This document shows positions 58,898 to 64,000 of a stretch of DNA of 64,000 nucleotides, one piece after another (position 1 is the first letter of the stretch; every line of letters starts with the position of its first letter). This DNA comes from Cryptomeria japonica (lineage: Eukaryota; Streptophyta; Pinopsida; Cupressales; Cupressaceae): positions 141,453,299 through 141,517,298 of the forward strand of contig NC_081406.1 of NCBI RefSeq assembly GCF_030272615.1. Direction: 5' to 3'. The notes under the pieces are model-generated. The model searched no databases. It was not told the origin of the DNA and worked only from the letters and a program-made list of their open reading frames with translations. A program made the position numbers and the translations under genes.

Positions 58898-60249
58898 TGT
58901 CGTACATAAAATTCATCATTCTTCAATTAGAAATAAAGGGAAATCATGAATCCCTATCTAATCAAAGAATCCTAAATAAACCAATGAAATAATGCAAGCA
59001 AAGTAATAGGAATATAAAATATTCAATTAAGACTCCCTATTCCATGGTCGCATATGGCTTTCATTGTTCTTCTCTTACTCGTGGTATGATGGCTCTCAAA
59101 TATTGTGCTGGCAACCTGCAATTGACACAAAGATTTGGAGTTCATGATTGTATTGATTGATCCTGATTGTTGAAAATGAGGAATTTAATGTTGAATTTAT
59201 ATATTATTATAGAGGATTGATTGAGAGGTGGAACAGATTAATTAAGAGGTGGAACTCAGGTGAGTTCACATGTTGATTGATAGTTGAGTTGTTGATTTGG
59301 AGGTGGAATAGAATTGATTGAATAGATAATTGAGTTAACTGATTGAGAAAAAAGTTGATTGAAAGATGAAAAAGAATGATTGGAGGATAATTGATTGATG
59401 ACAAAGAAAGCTTTATTTAGAAAAAGCTAATTACAAGATAGAAATATAATGATTGGAAGATAATTGAGAAAATGATTTAATTAATCTTGATTGAAATGAT
59501 CAATTAAAATAGATTGAATAGTTAATTGATTGAAAGCTTTTTGAAAAAAAGCAAAGTGGAAGATAGAAATAGGAATTAAAAAGATAATTGAATTAATTAA
59601 TTTAGCCTATGCTTGCACTTTGACTTTGATTTTCAATTTAATCTTTGCATGAGATTTAATTCAAATATTGAATTTATTTTAAATTTAATTTTTTATTTGA
59701 ATATATTTAGAACTTGACTTTGATTTTCAATTTGATTTTTGAAATCATGCTCATGTATTTGAATTTGAACTTGGAGAATTAATGAAATTAAATGAAATTG
59801 GAAGAAATAATTAGTTAATTAAATAATTTTAAAGAAACTATTTAATTATTTAGAAATTGAATTTAATTAAACAATAAAGATTATTAAATTAAAGGATTAA
59901 AATTATAATTAATTAAATAATTAATATTTAATTAATATTTAGAAAAGGGTTGAATGATTAATTGAATAGAGATAGAAATTGAAAATGACTTTATTTAAAT
60001 AATCAAGATTATTTAAATTTAAGGATTAATAATCGTAATTAATTAAATAATAAATATTTAATTAACATTAGAAAATGGTTTAAATGATTAGATAATGATA
60101 GAATTGAAATAGAATAATTAGTAAAATGAAGAGGAAATATGAATTTAGAAGAATAAGATTAATTAAATTAATTAAAGAATTAAAGAATTATTTAACTAAT
60201 TGGACGAATAATTAGTATATGATTAATGAGACATTTTTAGGTGTCTACA
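58898..60249 (-). repeat. 5' LTR of Gypsy H
   Basis: 1,352 bp. On the minus strand it begins TGTAGACACCTAAAAATG, a start typical of Tat-type LTRs, and ends ATGTACGACA before the primer site. It is strongly AT-rich with repeated TTGATTG and AATTAAT words. Its other copy is not in the window. TAGCT follows at 60250-60254 and would be its target copy. Confidence 0.75.
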
Positions 60250-61951
60250 TAGCTTATGGATGATTATTGTAGTAGATGAATGTGATTAATATCATGGGTT
60301 ATGTAATGTAATCATATTGTATAAGTTGTCAATGAGACTATGTATTAGGAGAACTATGCTCATGTTGAAATGATCATGTAATTATATAGTAGATGATGTT
60401 TAGGAAATGGGCCTAAAATTTGTAAGATGGACAATGACATGTATTAAAATGTAATCATCTTTGAAATGGAATGCAATTCATGTTAATAGATATGTTGTAG
60501 ATTATCTTGTAATAGTTTGTAAAGGGATTCATGAGTTTTGATATCAAGGTCTTATAATAGGAATTTATGTTCTTGTTTAAAATAGAAAAAGAATAGGAAA
60601 TCACATATGGTAATTAAGATGATAACGTAAATGTAGCTATGTAGCTTGCATTTAGTAGATACAAGTATTAGGATTTGTAGTAAGATGAAATCTTTATATG
60701 TTGTAATGGATTGTAATAATTATGTTTTAATAGGATGATCTTTGAGTATGAATGTATGTGCAAATATTGAATGAATGTTTTCATTGAAAGGTTGATATTC
60801 CTAATAAATGGATACTTCTAGATTGTAAGAATGAATGGGTAGTTGCTAAGATGAATAGTTAACCTTACGAAAATGATTTATATTGTTTAATGTGGAATGA
60901 GGTTATGACTCTAGTAGTAGAATAAGACATGGGTGCATCTCAAGGTATTTGAATACTACTTAGTTATTGGAAATAATGTAATTGGATCTATTGTTATTTG
61001 TTTATCACTACATGTTTGTTATGATTATTATATTGGTTGTAGATTATAATGTGGAAAGAACCTATGCTAATGGATTAGCTATGATGTAGAAACAAGAGTT
61101 GATAACAATGTCATGTAGATGCTAATGGCATTTACACTTATGGTTGTGATAGAAATTTAAGTGTAGCATTTAAGATGAATGGTTAAAGGACTTTATGTTT
61201 ATTGCATTATGTATTTAGGAATAATGTTAAAGGATTATTATCATGATATGATTATAGAATCAAGTGTAGGTATGAGGATGTTAGTTAAGAAAGGAAATTA
61301 TGTTTATGATTTATGTAATGGATAGTCATTGAGGATGTATGATGATCATGTTAATAGAGAATGATTAAGGGTTTTAAGCACATTTGGATTTGGTGCATAA
61401 AATGAACATAAGGAAAAGGGATTGGTCTTGCATTGGAAAGAGTAGCATATCATAAATGAGTAAGTAGGTTGCATACCATGAAGGATAGAAGTAATTGAGT
61501 TGCATGTGCATAGTTAATGAATTAGAAATGCTAAGTGTATTGCATTTGCACATGAATAATGATTAAGGATGTTAAGTGTCATAATGGAAATGGTTAGATT
61601 GTTATTGCTTATGATGGTAGTAAGTAGTGTCATTGGGATACCCTAGGGAGATGGTATTAATTATTTGTTATGTTTAATTTCGCTTGCATAACTGGTTTAT
61701 GAGTGTATGTTATATGTTTCATGTTCATAAAGATTATATGTTAATGGATGATTAATCTATATTCCATAGTTGATGATATGTGTTGTATTAGATGTTACTT
61801 TTTTTTAAAAATTATCTCCATTAATATGTTATTTTGTTTTATTTTCTCTAGGGTATTTTGGCGAGCATTACAAACGATATTACAAAACCATGGACTAAAA
61901 CCACCCAATAAAGTAGAGTTGGCCTATCTCCCTTCTAGATACCCTATGACA
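60250..61951. other. AT-rich DNA with no recognised gene
   Basis: No frame longer than 69 codons, no LTR ends and no RNA gene that I can support. Short words such as ATGTAATCAT and TTGTAG recur without a fixed period. It may be an old, eroded element. Confidence 0.5.
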
Positions 61952-62404
61952 TGTTAAAACACACATCAACACGTGTCCCTCCCTTTTACAGCTCATTTAT
62001 GTGTTTAATACATTTTAGATTTCCTATTTTAGGAGTACAAACTTTTGGAGGCCATAACTTGAGAACCATGTGTCCTATTGACAAATCGTTTGAAGTGTCG
62101 AAAAGCTTGTGAAGTTCTCTATTAACTCATAAGAGGCTACACCACTTACACCCACTTTTCAAGGCATTTTAGGGCCTCTAAAGTCCTCAAAACTAAATTT
62201 AAACCTTTTGTTGCACCCTTCCAAAATGGAAACTTTTTTGTCTTCAAAAATAGTTGTGATCTTGCGATTTAACTTTATCGGAATGCTTATCTAGCCAACA
62301 AGAAGCTTAGGGGAGAATTTTGCACCATTTCGTGCCCAAATGAAAAACTTACTATAAATAGTAACCTCATGTAAGTGCAAGGTGGAGACACCATTTTTCC
62401 AACA
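61952..62404 (-). repeat. Probable 3' LTR of Copia fragment K
   Basis: The right edge is well supported: on the minus strand TGTTGGAAAAATGGTG follows a purine tract (GACAAGTGGAAGAA) that comes after a Copia pol end. The left edge is a guess, placed at TGTTAAAAC (61952), which would give a 453-bp LTR with TGTT...AACA ends. Confidence 0.45.
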
Positions 62405-62560
62405 TTCTTCCACTTGTCGAACACCTTCCAAGAGAAAAGTGACTATCAACACAATAAATCAATTGCTAGGGGCCATGATGGCCATAGACTCCGAACACTA
62501 TCTAAACTTCATTGTGCTCATAGCCTTAGTTAAAGCATCCACAATATTCATCCAAGTTTC
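62405..62560 (-). pseudogene. pol: C-terminal end of Copia K pol (RNase H tail)
   Basis: The minus strand encodes WMNIVDALTKAMSTMKFR, matching the conserved end of Copia RNase H (NIADxLTKxL...KF), then a stop and a few more codons before the polypurine tract. Everything upstream is cut by the A-type LTR at 62561. Confidence 0.65.
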
Positions 62561-64000
62561 TATTGGACACAATGGATCACTAAGAGGGGGGTGAATCAAT
62601 GATTTAAACTCTTTTCCTTCAACAAGGAAAGTATCGGTAATATATAAAGCAAGTTGAGTGCAAACCGGTATCCTCACACAGTGCAAGCAAGGTGTGTGAA
62701 TGAACTTTATAAAACATCAATATACCACATGCACAAGAAGGCAACACACAACACCAGATATATATGAGGAAAACCCAATGTGAGAAAAAACTCGGTAAAA
62801 ATAGCTGTTGGAGATCTTCTGCTCCAATCCAACCTCACAATAACTTTCTGATTACAATATTTAGGGCACCAACCCCTGATTTATGAGCACCAACTCAAAG
62901 GAGCACCAACCCCTACACAATTTATAGGCTACAACCCCTGCACTAAGCTACAACTTAGTGAAAACAATATAAAACTAAGATATACAAATGAAATCATTGT
63001 TGCAAATGAATTTTTGCAACCTTACAATATTCTCCTCTGTCGGTTTCACTCTTACCGGTCTATATTCTCTCCACCCACTCTGCAACTTGACTTTGCTAAT
63101 CACCCTTCTTAATCCTCTCTCACAATGTCTTCCACCTCTTAACTCACAGTCAATCACTCTTAATCAAACACATCTTTTGTTGGTTTGTCACCTCTGTGTT
63201 CAATGCACTCTCCATCGGTTGTTCCTTATACTAGTTTTCTTTGTTTCTCCTTTAAGATCTATACTTCGCTCATACACACTTCAAGTGTTTTTCTTCAGCT
63301 CACAGACAGAAATTTCACCCTTGTCTTCTTATTGTAGCAGCCACTACAACAGTCTCAATTCATCATATTTAAACTTGAGCTTTCCCACCAAGAAACAATT
63401 CAAACTCGGAGCGGTTAGGGTTTCCTTTACCCAACATAATCTGCATGAGATCTGATCCAATCTATCTTGGATTGATCATGTATACTCCAGGAATGCATTT
63501 GTACACATTTTGCATTATCCAATGCGTTCTTGCTAAAGATAGCAATCTCGTAGATGATTTTCTACCTTGAAGTTTGTCTTCTCTTAAAAAAAAAACTCAA
63601 TTGTTTCCTTTTCAAGATCTTCTTGTAATCTGATTTCTTTTCCTTGATCTAGGCACCAACTACTCCTTGATCTTCCTTTGTTATTCTTTCTTCCTCGAGC
63701 CGCATCAGTCAGTTACAATCCCATGATTTTTGGTTGTTTCATCAATGTCAACTAGTTGTTTCAACAACCATGTCGATGGAGGCTTCACCGACCTCTGCAT
63801 GTTTGCCACCTCATCTCCACACAACATCACAATGATAAATCACTTAGCTCACCAACACACAGTCAGTTCATACTTGAACATTCAACAAACTCATACCAGT
63901 ACACACCTTTACTGGTGTAACCTTCACCTCCTGCTAACCAGCAGTGCACACTACACCAATAGAACATCTTCACCTCTAGTGGTTTGTGATTGCTTTAACA
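62561..64000 (-). repeat. LTR of the Copia A family, minus strand, cut by the window end
   Basis: The reverse complement matches the A LTR through its end GTGTCCAAYA (C changed to T in the final CA), and through the TCGACATGGTTGTTGAAA block at about 63773. It does not have a primer site beside it but joins Copia K pol directly, so it is either a solo LTR or the 3' LTR of an element lying to the right. Open frames on either strand here are not genes. Confidence 0.85.

Larger units (their letters stand above)
22538..60249 (-). mobile_element. Tat/Ogre-like Gypsy element H, the outer layer of the nest
   Basis: On the minus strand are an LTR (60249-58898), a tRNA-Trp primer site, a long leader, gag, PR, RT, RNase H, a second RNase H and IN, in Gypsy order. 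The second RNase H between RT-RNase H and IN marks the Tat/Ogre branch. The element is split by a solo LTR (27388-29041) and by Copia B (33396-58558). Its far end continues past Copia A and out of the window, so the 3' LTR is not seen. Joining the two sides across B is inference: both flanks are non-coding leader of similar AT-rich repeat style, with AAAAT/AAAAC at the B edges. All frames are broken. Confidence 0.75.

Noticed and set aside
60250-61951. Host gene or non-coding RNA in the least repetitive stretch
   Set aside because: No frame above 69 codons, no tRNA or rRNA signature and no convincing splice pattern.
63000-63455. 155-codon plus-strand frame near the window end
   Set aside because: It is antisense to an LTR of the A family; the matching LTRs at 1 and 18680 do not keep the frame.

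Overview
This window is plant nuclear DNA made almost entirely of nested LTR retrotransposons; I find no convincing host gene. The kingdom is inferred from Copia and chromovirus-type Gypsy elements primed by initiator tRNA-Met, and from a Tat/Ogre-type Gypsy element with an additional RNase H and a tRNA-Trp primer site. LTRs up to 4 kb and deep nesting point to a very large genome, perhaps a gymnosperm, but the species cannot be fixed from this sequence alone.

Layout, outermost to innermost. (1) Element H, a minus-strand Tat/Ogre-like Gypsy element, is the apparent host layer. Its 5' LTR is at 58898-60249, its leader is split between 58559-58872 and about 31500-33395, gag-PR-RT-RNaseH-IN run leftward from about 31500 to 23085, and its 3' LTR lies outside the window. 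(2) Inside H are three insertions: Copia element A (+, from before base 1 to 22537), a solo LTR (27388-29041) and Copia element B (-, 33396-58558). (3) Inside A are a non-autonomous element N (3364-11262), a 4.0 kb Gypsy solo LTR (12337-16358) in the integrase region, and a 2.1 kb solo LTR (20014-22079) in A's 3' LTR. (4) Inside B are a deleted chromovirus fragment E (34300-37001) in one LTR and a complete Tekay/Del-like Gypsy element G (39819-54168) in the internal region; G's 5' LTR carries a further solo LTR (41875-43233). Most insertions are bounded by TG...CA ends and 5-bp target-site duplications. From 60250 there is AT-rich DNA without a recognisable gene, then the 3' end of another minus-strand Copia element (to 62560), then a minus-strand LTR of the A family running off the window.

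Every coding region is decayed. Most in-frame stops in N and G are TAG, TAA or TGA where CAG, CAA, TGG or CGA is expected, as produced by deamination of methylated cytosine; frameshifts are few. No element here can be autonomous as it stands.

The most unusual item is N. It has intact Copia-style LTRs, a tRNA-iMet primer site and repeated polypurine tracts, but no protease, integrase or reverse transcriptase. It carries a Gag-derived coiled-coil/zinc-knuckle ORF and a 1,128-codon ORF of unrecognised function that stays in one frame with only five stops. Also worth attention are an array of about 13 palindromes in the solo LTR at 20014-22079, a hairpin with covarying stem pairs shared by the 4-kb Gypsy LTRs, and a 34-bp hairpin minisatellite in one of them.
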